From the NCBI GenBank assembly GCA_028691625.1, contig JAQUYZ010000070.1, positions 1-7,376 of the forward strand: DNA of 7,376 bases, given 5' to 3'. Position 1 is the stretch's first letter. Each line of letters starts with the position of its first letter. Source of the DNA: Eubacteriales bacterium (lineage in GTDB: Bacteria; Bacillota; Clostridia; Peptostreptococcales; Anaerovoracaceae). Below, one piece after another: positions 1 to 5,017 of this stretch. Both the position numbers and the translations under genes were made by a program. The notes below the pieces were generated by a model. The model searched no databases and was not told the origin of the DNA. It was given only the letters and a program-made list of their open reading frames with translations.

Positions 1-750
1 ATGGATCACCTCGATATCCGTTCTGACCGGGGGCAGCTTGGCCACATCGGATTTCAGCACCCTGACTCCGACACCGGAGCCTACCATGAGCAGATAAAAA
101 ATATCCCGAAACGCGGAAAAGCCGTCAATCACCTGGAAGGAGCAATTATAGTTGGACATGGGATAATATTTTGAAACATCAGTACTGCCCACCCAGAAGG
201 TTCTTCCGGATAAGAACTGTTTCAATTCGAAAACATTTTTATACAGGCGTTCCGCTTCCTCCTTGGAAGTCGGCACCAGGCTGCAGTTGTATTCCACCGA
301 ACGCCGGACAGTTTCCCACCAGTATTCCCGTCTCATTTCCTCCGAAACCCATCGGGAATAGGTTCTGTAATAGACAAAGCTGCCAAGCTGATTCATCGGA
401 GAAGGAGTATGCTTGTATTTGCTTACAAATTCCTCGGAGATAAGCCTTCCGTCTCTTCGTTTTCTTGCATCGCGGGTCTTGTCCCTCTCATAACGATAAA
501 TAATGAACTTCTTTGCCGCATCCTTCCGCTCGCTGGCCATCAGGAAGTCTTCCACCAGATCCTGAAGATCCTCCACCTTGATCACACGCTCCGACCGTTC
601 CACCTGCTTTTCGATGGCTGCCGCGATATTGCCTGCCAGAAGCTCATCGATGCCCGCTTTTGTCTCCAGCATCGCATTCTTGATTGCAGTCTTTATTTTG
701 CTGCTGTTGAAGCTGACCTGGGTCCCGTCTCTTTTCATTACCGTTTTCAT
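1..750 (-). CDS. nrdJ: Adenosylcobalamin-dependent (class II) ribonucleoside-triphosphate reductase, N-terminal part
   Basis: This is the N-terminal 250 residues of a cytoplasmic enzyme that reduces ribonucleotides to deoxyribonucleotides using coenzyme B12; the rest lies beyond the left edge. Residues 1-95 form an ATP cone, the allosteric nucleotide-binding module (it opens MKTVMKRDGTQVSFNSSKIK). Residues 123-134 (GSFVYYRTYSRW) and the segment around 199-229 (SNYNCSF, then FYLLMVGSGVGVRV) resemble the Lactobacillus leichmannii RTPR family. Cys203 in NYNCSF aligns by eye with Cys119 of that enzyme, one of the redox-active pair that reduces substrate. The catalytic thiyl cysteine is outside the window. 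The start at 748-750 is chosen because an AGGAGG lies 6 nt upstream; the next Met (residue 5) is too far from it. The L. leichmannii enzyme lacks an ATP cone, so this is the longer, cone-bearing form. Family confidence is high; the symbol nrdJ (also rtpR) is by homology. NrdR sites lie upstream. Confidence 0.9.
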   Translation of the reverse strand, partial: MKTVMKRDGTQVSFNSSKIKTAIKNAMLETKAGIDELLAGNIAAAIEKQVERSERVIKVEDLQDLVEDFLMASERKDAAKKFIIYRYERDKTRDARKRRDGRLISEEFVSKYKHTPSPMNQLGSFVYYRTYSRWVSEEMRREYWWETVRRSVEYNCSLVPTSKEEAERLYKNVFELKQFLSGRTFWVGSTDVSKYYPMSNYNCSFQVIDGFSAFRDIFYLLMVGSGVGVRVLKSDVAKLPPVRTDIEVIH

Positions 751-755
751 ATCTT

Positions 756-762
756 GCCTCCT
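756..762 (-). promoter_or_regulatory. Ribosome binding site of nrdJ
   Basis: On the minus strand this reads AGGAGGC. It is a full Shine-Dalgarno match placed 6 nt before the ATG at 748-750, and it decides that start. It partly overlaps the proximal NrdR box, so a repressor bound there would sit directly over the initiation region of the gene. Confidence 0.85.
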
Positions 763-773
763 ATATATTGTTG
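758..773 (-). promoter_or_regulatory. NrdR box 2 (proximal)
   Basis: On the minus strand the 16-mer is CAACAATATATAGGAG. Its 10-bp core, CAATATATAG, fits the NrdR consensus core CwAtATaTwG at every position. NrdR is the zinc-finger/ATP-cone repressor of ribonucleotide reductase genes in most bacteria and binds paired boxes about 31 bp apart. This box lies in the predicted 5' untranslated region of nrdJ and overlaps its ribosome binding site. Its centre is 31 bp from the centre of the second box. Confidence 0.8.
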
Positions 774-788
774 CTCCATATCTTTCCG

Positions 789-804
789 CTACATTATATA
801 GTAT
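789..804 (-). promoter_or_regulatory. NrdR box 1 (distal, over the -10)
   Basis: On the minus strand the 16-mer is ATACTATATAATGTAG. Its core, CTATATAATG, differs from the NrdR core CwAtATaTwG at one position. It is separated from box 2 by exactly 15 bp, giving the usual three-helical-turn spacing. It covers the predicted -10 hexamer of nrdJ, as expected for repression by blocking RNA polymerase. Confidence 0.75.
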
Positions 805-821
805 CCTGCCCTATTTTTCAA
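793..821 (-). promoter_or_regulatory. Predicted sigma-A promoter of nrdJ
   Basis: Read on the minus strand, a TTGAAA -35 (816-821) and a perfect TATAAT -10 (793-798) are separated by 17 bp. Transcription should start near position 786, leaving a leader of about 36 nt. The -10 is embedded in NrdR box 1, so promoter and operator are the same DNA. Confidence 0.75.
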
Positions 822-904
822 TGGATAATCGCTCGGAATCAAATAAAAATGTTCTTTCTGCTTGATCTGCCTCTGATCTGCCCGATCTTTATGATAAGCG
901 GTGC

Positions 905-933
905 TTGACTTACCGTCGGTCGGATTGTATAAT
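905..933 (+). promoter_or_regulatory. Predicted sigma-A promoter of the acn-icd-gntR operon
   Basis: TTGACT (905-910) and TATAAT (928-933) are separated by 17 bp, which is nearly consensus. Initiation is expected near position 940, giving a 5' leader of about 46 nt before the aconitase ATG. The -10 abuts and overlaps the palindrome at 932-943, so the promoter appears to be repressible. No second convincing promoter was found before icd or before the regulator gene. Confidence 0.75.
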
Positions 934-943
934 TGTATACAAT
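932..943. promoter_or_regulatory. Perfect palindrome, candidate GntR-family operator
   Basis: ATTGTATACAAT is a perfect 12-bp palindrome of the form T-N-G-T...A-C-N-A that GntR/FadR-subfamily dimers typically recognise. It covers the end of the -10 and the expected start site. A further half-site copy, ATTGTATA at 924-931, lies 8 bp upstream in direct orientation. The third gene of the downstream operon encodes a GntR/FCD protein, which is the obvious candidate ligand (inference). No second perfect copy was seen in the window. Confidence 0.7.
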
Positions 944-985
944 ACGAAACACCGCAATTGATAATGGAAAGGCAGTGGAAATCTT

Positions 986-2911
986 ATGGGAAAGACATTA
1001 ACCTATAAAATCCTGGAGAACCATCTCGTGGATGGAGTTCTTGCTCCGGGTAACGAAATTACGATAAAAATTGACCAAACGCTCACTCAGGATTCAACAG
1101 GTACTATGGTTTACCTGCAGCTGGAAGCCATGGACGTAGATAAAATAAAGACAGAGCTGTCTGTCGCCTACATTGATCACAATACGCTCCAGACAGGGTT
1201 CGAAAATGCCGATGACCATGAATTTATTAAAAGCGTTGCGAAGCGCCACGGTGTGCTTTTCTCCAAACCGGGAAACGGAATTTGTCATCAACTTCAATTA
1301 GAAAATTACGGAATCCCGGGGAAAACGCTCCTGGGCTCCGACAGCCATACTCCGACCGGCGGCGGACTTGGAATGATCGCCATCGGCGCAGGTGGTCTGG
1401 ATGTAGCTGTTGCAATGGCGCAAGGGACTTACAGCCTTACGGTTCCGAAGGTTTTAAAGGTGGAGCTTACCGGGAATCTGAAACCCTGGGTTTCTGCCAA
1501 GGATGTCATTCTGTATGTCCTGCAGCAGTTGACCGTGAAGGGCGGTGTAAGCAAAATTGTTGAATATACCGGAGAAGGAGTAAAAACCTTGTCCGTCACA
1601 GACCGCGCAACTATAACCAACATGGGTGCGGAGCTCGGCGCAACTACTTCCCTGTTTCCCAGCGATGAAAACACAAAGCGCTACCTCTCTTCCCAGGGAA
1701 GGGAAAAGGATTATGTGCCATTGTCCGCAGATGAAGATGCGGTGTATGATGAGGTGCTGAAGGTAGATCTGTCCGGTTTGGTTCCTCTCGCCGCGAAACC
1801 CCATAGCCCGGATAACGTCGATGCAATTCGGAATATCGGCCCCATCAAGGTGGACCAGGTTGCAATCGGAAGCTGTACCAACTCTTCCTATACCGATTTG
1901 ATGAAGGTTGCCGGAATATTAAACGGGCGGAAAATCCATCCGGATGTGAGCCTGGTGATTTCACCTGGTTCCAGCAGAATTCTGAGCAAGCTGGCAGAAA
2001 ACGGAGCATTGGCTTCCATGATCAATGCCGGAGCGAGAATCATCGAAAATGCCTGCGGGCCTTGCATCGGCATGGGACAGTCTCCAAAATCCGGAGCCGT
2101 TTCCCTCCGTACGTTCAATCGAAACTTTAAAGGAAGAAGCGGAACTCTGGATGCCGACGTTTATCTGGTCAGCCCAGAAACGGCTGCTATTTCAGCCATA
2201 ACCGGCATATTGACCGACGGATCACAATCCGGTTATACGCTTCCTGAGATCAAACCGGAAGATTTTCACTTCAACGACAATTTCATCGTTTATCCAACGG
2301 ATACGAATAAAACGAATACGGAAGTTGAGATGGGACCGAACATCAAACCGTTCCCGCAAAATACAAAATTAACAGACACCGTAACGGGAACCGTGGTGCT
2401 TCATGCCGGAAACAATATTACGACGGACGACATCATGCCTTCTGATTCAAGACTGCTGCCTTATCGTTCCAACATTCCTTACCTTGCCAATTACTGTTTC
2501 GAAAAGATTGACAAGGACTTTGCGGCACGCTGCAAAAAAGCAGGCGCAGGTAGTATCGTGGGCGGTGAAAACTACGGTCAGGGCTCCAGCAGAGAGCATG
2601 CCGCGCTGGCGCCTCTGTATCTCGGGATCAAATTTGTACTGGCCAAGTCTTTTGCCCGTATCCACCGCTCCAATCTGATCAACAGCGGAATCCTGCCCTT
2701 GGTATTTGAGAATCCGGAAGACTATGAGGACTTCAAAACCGGTCAGAAGCTGGTGATTGAAGATGCAAGGGAACAGGTAAAAAAACCTGTCGTGGTTGTA
2801 AAAAATATCGACACAGGCAAGGAATATAAGGTGAAGACCAATTTCTCAGAGCTGGAAACGGAAATGATACTGGCCGGAGGAAAGATCAATCAAATCAAAA
2901 GTGCAGTTTAA
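986..2911 (+). CDS. acn: Aconitate hydratase (aconitase), short single-chain type
   Basis: This 641-residue cytoplasmic enzyme should interconvert citrate and isocitrate via cis-aconitate with a [4Fe-4S] cluster. The three cluster cysteines are visible: Cys297 in GSCTNSS, and Cys357 and Cys360 in CGPCIGMG. Other family signatures are GSDSHTPTGGGLG (117-129) and the C-terminal swivel-domain segment YGQGSSREHAALAP (530-543). The protein is much shorter than the AcnA/IRP1 type (about 900 residues) and resembles the roughly 640-residue Aquifex-type aconitases also found in clostridia. The start at 986 is kept because no other in-frame start precedes it closely; its ribosome binding site is weak (GTGGA at 975-979). 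The following isocitrate dehydrogenase gene supports aconitase rather than isopropylmalate isomerase or homoaconitase. It is first in the operon, behind the promoter at 905-933 and the palindromic operator. Confidence 0.93.
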   Translation: MGKTLTYKILENHLVDGVLAPGNEITIKIDQTLTQDSTGTMVYLQLEAMDVDKIKTELSVAYIDHNTLQTGFENADDHEFIKSVAKRHGVLFSKPGNGICHQLQLENYGIPGKTLLGSDSHTPTGGGLGMIAIGAGGLDVAVAMAQGTYSLTVPKVLKVELTGNLKPWVSAKDVILYVLQQLTVKGGVSKIVEYTGEGVKTLSVTDRATITNMGAELGATTSLFPSDENTKRYLSSQGREKDYVPLSADEDAVYDEVLKVDLSGLVPLAAKPHSPDNVDAIRNIGPIKVDQVAIGSCTNSSYTDLMKVAGILNGRKIHPDVSLVISPGSSRILSKLAENGALASMINAGARIIENACGPCIGMGQSPKSGAVSLRTFNRNFKGRSGTLDADVYLVSPETAAISAITGILTDGSQSGYTLPEIKPEDFHFNDNFIVYPTDTNKTNTEVEMGPNIKPFPQNTKLTDTVTGTVVLHAGNNITTDDIMPSDSRLLPYRSNIPYLANYCFEKIDKDFAARCKKAGAGSIVGGENYGQGSSREHAALAPLYLGIKFVLAKSFARIHRSNLINSGILPLVFENPEDYEDFKTGQKLVIEDAREQVKKPVVVVKNIDTGKEYKVKTNFSELETEMILAGGKINQIKSAV

Positions 2912-2924
2912 ATGGCGCTTGTCG

Positions 2925-3024
2925 GATATATCCCCTTTGAAACCGCCGTTTTTATATGCTTCGCATGAAAACGGTAACAGGTTTCACGGTTTCTACGGGG
3001 ACATATCTGGTCACGGTGCCAGAT
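2925..3024 (+). other. Structured acn-icd intercistronic region (nested inverted repeats)
   Basis: The 154-bp spacer between acn and icd is rich in dyad symmetry. The outer arm 2925-2935 (GATATATCCCC) pairs with 2997-3007 (GGGGACATATC), 10 of 11 positions. A middle arm 2938-2944 (TGAAACC) pairs with 2980-2986 (GGTTTCA), or GAAACC with a second GGTTTC at 2988-2993. An inner hairpin pairs 2946-2952 (CCGTTTT) with 2968-2974 (AAAACGG) and is capped by ATGC-TTC-GCAT. A competing hairpin, ATCTGG 3005-3010 with CCAGAT 3019-3024, would use part of the outer arm. This could be a cis-acting RNA, a processing or stability element, or a small palindromic insertion. No known riboswitch class is recognised and no strong T-run follows. 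Confidence 0.6.
2966..2979 (+). promoter_or_regulatory. Candidate catabolite-responsive element (cre)
   Basis: TGAAAACGGTAACA matches the CcpA cre consensus TGWAANCGNTNWCA at all positions. It lies between acn and icd, inside the inverted-repeat region, where bound CcpA could act as a transcription roadblock for the distal genes. The overlap with the hairpin arm AAAACGG means the match could be coincidental. CcpA control of this operon is inference. Confidence 0.4.
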
Positions 3025-3051
3025 CAGAAACACTGTTTATTTGATTTTCAG

Positions 3052-3058
3052 AAAGGAT
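3052..3058 (+). promoter_or_regulatory. Ribosome binding site of icd
   Basis: AAAGGAT lies about 9 nt before the ATG at 3066-3068 and touches the alternative in-frame ATG at 3057. A start codon adjoining its own Shine-Dalgarno cannot be used efficiently, so 3066 is the better start. It trims MKN from the longest open frame. Confidence 0.75.
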
Positions 3059-3065
3059 GAAAAAC

Positions 3066-4205
3066 ATGGATTATATAAAAGCATTTGAAGCGATCGTGGC
3101 GCAGCAGCTGGCGAGAGTAGAAAAAATGAAATCGGATACAGACTTTATCGATTACCAGGCTCTTGATAAAATTATCATCGGCGTCATCGGCGGAGACGGG
3201 ATCGGACCTGCAATCACCGCACAGGCGCACCGGGTTCTTGCACAGCTTCTTGCCGATGAAGTCAAGGCCGGAAAGGTTACCTTCAAGGTCATTGACGGCT
3301 GCACCATTGAAAATCGTGCTGCTGCAGGCAAGGCGATCCCTGACGATGTGCTGGCGGAGATTAAGAAGTGCAACGTTCTGCTCAAAGGCCCTACTACCAC
3401 TCCAAGAAAAGGCGACAAATGGGCTAACGTGGAAAGCGCAAATGTAGCCATGCGAAAAGAACTTGACCTGTTTGCCAATGTAAGACCGGTCAAGGTTCCG
3501 GAGCTTGGAATCGACTGGACCTTCTTCAGGGAAAACACAGAGTGCCTCTATGCGCTGGGCAGCCAGGGCGTCAACATCAACAAGGATCTGGCATTTGACT
3601 TCCGTGTGATTACAAACCCCGGCACAGAGCGTATCGCAAAGCTTGCCTTTGAATATGCCAGGGCGAACGGCAAGAAAAGGGTTACGATCGTGACGAAAGC
3701 CAACGTGGTGAAAACGACAGACGGAAAATTCCTTGATGTCTGCAAACAGGTCGCAAAGGACTATCCGGAGATTGAGGTGGATGACTGGTATATTGATAGT
3801 ATGACAGCGAAGCTGATCGATGAAAAGAGACGGAGCCAATTTGAGGTGCTCATTCTTCCAAATCTTTACGGTGACATTCTGACCGATGAAGCGGCGGAAT
3901 TTCAGGGTGGAGTCGGAACAGCCGGAAGTGCGAATCTTGGGAAGCATTATTCCATGTTTGAAGCGATTCATGGTTCTGCTCCCCGCATGGTGGACGAAGG
4001 AAGAGATATTTACGCAGATCCTTCCAGCGTAATCAGAGCAGGCGCCATGCTTCTGTCCCATATCGGATATCAGGAAAAAGCAGATCAGCTTTTCGCGGCA
4101 TTGGAAGCATGCCTGGTCACAGAAAAAAAGCTTACGATCACCGGCAGACCGGACGGAGCCACAGGGGCTCAGTTCGCGGATTATATCATGTCTCGGATTA
4201 AATAA
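3066..4205 (+). CDS. icd: Isocitrate dehydrogenase (isocitrate/isopropylmalate dehydrogenase family)
   Basis: This 379-residue enzyme should oxidatively decarboxylate isocitrate to 2-oxoglutarate in the cytoplasm. After a helical N-terminal extension (about 1-34) comes the first strand and loop IIIGVIGGDGIGP (36-48). The substrate segment SANVAMRKELDLFANVR (124-140) carries the Ser124/Asn126 pair typical of isocitrate rather than isopropylmalate specificity, plus Arg130 and Arg140. RENTECLY (155-162) supplies another arginine and the catalytic tyrosine, and Lys211 the catalytic lysine. Asp270 and Asp274 in NLYGDILTD are metal ligands. The cofactor loop HGSAP (302-306) is followed by Arg307-Met308 and is about three residues longer than usual. 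That matches neither the Asp-Ile (NAD) nor the Lys-Tyr (NADP) pattern, so cofactor choice is open. The start at 3066 is set by the ribosome binding site. It is second in the operon, after aconitase; together they feed glutamate synthesis. Confidence 0.9.
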   Translation: MDYIKAFEAIVAQQLARVEKMKSDTDFIDYQALDKIIIGVIGGDGIGPAITAQAHRVLAQLLADEVKAGKVTFKVIDGCTIENRAAAGKAIPDDVLAEIKKCNVLLKGPTTTPRKGDKWANVESANVAMRKELDLFANVRPVKVPELGIDWTFFRENTECLYALGSQGVNINKDLAFDFRVITNPGTERIAKLAFEYARANGKKRVTIVTKANVVKTTDGKFLDVCKQVAKDYPEIEVDDWYIDSMTAKLIDEKRRSQFEVLILPNLYGDILTDEAAEFQGGVGTAGSANLGKHYSMFEAIHGSAPRMVDEGRDIYADPSSVIRAGAMLLSHIGYQEKADQLFAALEACLVTEKKLTITGRPDGATGAQFADYIMSRIK

Positions 4206-4216
4206 GACATGATATA
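4182..4216. repeat. Perfect 12-bp inverted repeat spanning the icd stop codon
   Basis: TATATCATGTCT (4182-4193) and AGACATGATATA (4205-4216) are perfect reverse complements around an 11-nt loop that contains most of the icd stop codon (4203-4205). No T-run follows, so it is not a classical terminator. In mRNA it would fold at the 3' end of icd and could affect stability, or reduce read-through into the regulator gene 104 nt downstream. Confidence 0.7.
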
Positions 4217-4297
4217 TTGATTCAACCTTACGGCAACACCGTTTGCAGCTTCCGCCGCGATAAGATCGGCAGAATCACTATATTTTATCGAAAATAT

Positions 4298-4301
4298 GAG
4301 G
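4298..4301 (+). promoter_or_regulatory. Ribosome binding site of the GntR regulator
   Basis: GAGG followed by AAAA lies 8 nt before the ATG at 4310-4312. This favours 4310 over the in-frame ATG at 4217, whose extra 31 residues (MIQPYGNTVCSFRRDKIG onward) have no resemblance to the family and which lies in the arm of the icd hairpin. Confidence 0.7.
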
Positions 4302-4309
4302 AAAACAGT

Positions 4310-4933
4310 ATGGCACTCTCAACAGACCTATTTTCAAATCTCAGGAAAGATATCCTGCAAGGCAGGCTGCATCAGGGTGAAAAACTCACCGAGCAGCAAA
4401 TCTGCGATGAATATAATGTAAGCCGCACTCCGGTGAGAGAAGCGTTCCGTCAGCTTGAGCTGGAAGGCTTCATCGAGACTATCCCCAACCGGGGCGCCTT
4501 TGTTGTCGGCTTTTCTCCCCAAGACATTCAGGATATGTATGAGCTCCGGAAAGCCTACGAGGTTTTGGCGGTGAAATGGGCAATCGAACGAATCACCAGA
4601 GAAGAGTCTGAAAAACTGGAGGAAGCGTTTGAGTTTATGGAATTTTACACACAGAAAAAGGATGCGGAAAAAATGATGAATATCAACATGAATTTTCATG
4701 AATTGATTTATCGGGCATCTCATAACCGGATGCTGTACCACATCCTTTCCTCCTACCAGCTCTACATCAAGCAGAGCCGGACATCCCGCAGCAACACAGC
4801 CGATCATCTGGAAGGAATCCTGCAAGAGCATCGCGCAATATTTGAGGCTTTTAAGCACAGGGATACCAATGCAGGAATTGCAGCCGTATCAAGTCATCTG
4901 GATAACGCAAAGCAGAGGGCGCAGAGCAACTAA
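4310..4933 (+). CDS. GntR-family transcription regulator with FCD domain
   Basis: This 207-residue DNA-binding repressor or activator belongs to the FadR/FCD subfamily. Residues 5-67 form the winged helix: TEQQICDEYNVSRTPVREAFRQLELEGFI (28-56) is the helix-turn-helix and IPNRGAFVV (58-66) the wing. Residues 72-200 form the all-helical FCD ligand domain, with the R-x3-E-x2-A helix start (80-87) and His130, His174 and His196 in the metal-ligand positions. The usual Asp of the D-x2-F-H motif is Asn126 here (NMNFH). FCD proteins often bind carboxylates such as lactate, citrate or gluconate, but the ligand cannot be read from sequence. It is last in the acn-icd unit, so control of the operon and of its own synthesis through the palindrome at 932-943 is likely (inference). 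The start at 4310 rests on the ribosome binding site and the family length. Confidence 0.88.
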   Translation: MALSTDLFSNLRKDILQGRLHQGEKLTEQQICDEYNVSRTPVREAFRQLELEGFIETIPNRGAFVVGFSPQDIQDMYELRKAYEVLAVKWAIERITREESEKLEEAFEFMEFYTQKKDAEKMMNINMNFHELIYRASHNRMLYHILSSYQLYIKQSRTSRSNTADHLEGILQEHRAIFEAFKHRDTNAGIAAVSSHLDNAKQRAQSN

Positions 4934-4941
4934 CACGAAGT

Positions 4942-4983
4942 AAAAGAGGCAAGTCTTATCTTCTAAGAATTGCCTCTTTTTTT
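4942..4983 (+). terminator. Rho-independent terminator of the acn-icd-gntR operon
   Basis: An 11-bp perfect stem (AAAAGAGGCAA 4942-4952 with TTGCCTCTTTT 4970-4980) continues, after one G-A mismatch, into a 5-bp stem (TCTTA/TAAGA) with loop TCTTC. Seven T residues (4977-4983) follow on the plus strand. It begins 9 bases after the regulator stop codon. On the minus strand the hairpin is followed by TTTT only, so it may also stop transcripts of the convergent addA gene, less strongly. Confidence 0.92.
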
Positions 4984-5017
4984 ATATCTGCATTGTGTAT
5001 AATTGCTTAATATCAAA

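Noticed and set aside
171..865. Three overlapping plus-strand open frames (171-443, 409-801, 578-865) in and beside nrdJ
   Set aside because: All are antisense to the ATP cone and early catalytic region of the reductase, and the last runs through its promoter. None has a family signature.
2937..2965. Internal promoter for icd starting with TTGAAA at 2937-2942
   Set aside because: No acceptable -10 hexamer lies 16-18 bp downstream, and the TATATG nearby is only about 10 bp away. The TTGAAA is better explained as part of the inverted-repeat arm.
3048..4061. 337-codon open frame on the minus strand opposite icd
   Set aside because: It is the antisense shadow of a clearly conserved dehydrogenase. 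Its translation shows no domain, and it has no plausible promoter or ribosome binding site.
4217..4309. 31-codon N-terminal extension of the GntR regulator from the ATG at 4217
   Set aside because: The ATG lies beside the icd hairpin without a good ribosome binding site. The extension resembles no GntR protein, whereas the ATG at 4310 has GAGG at correct spacing and gives the normal length.
4992..5006. ATTGTGTATAATTGC as a second GntR operator
   Set aside because: It resembles the palindrome at 932-943 only in its left half, is not a palindrome, and lies between two convergent gene ends where no promoter would be controlled.
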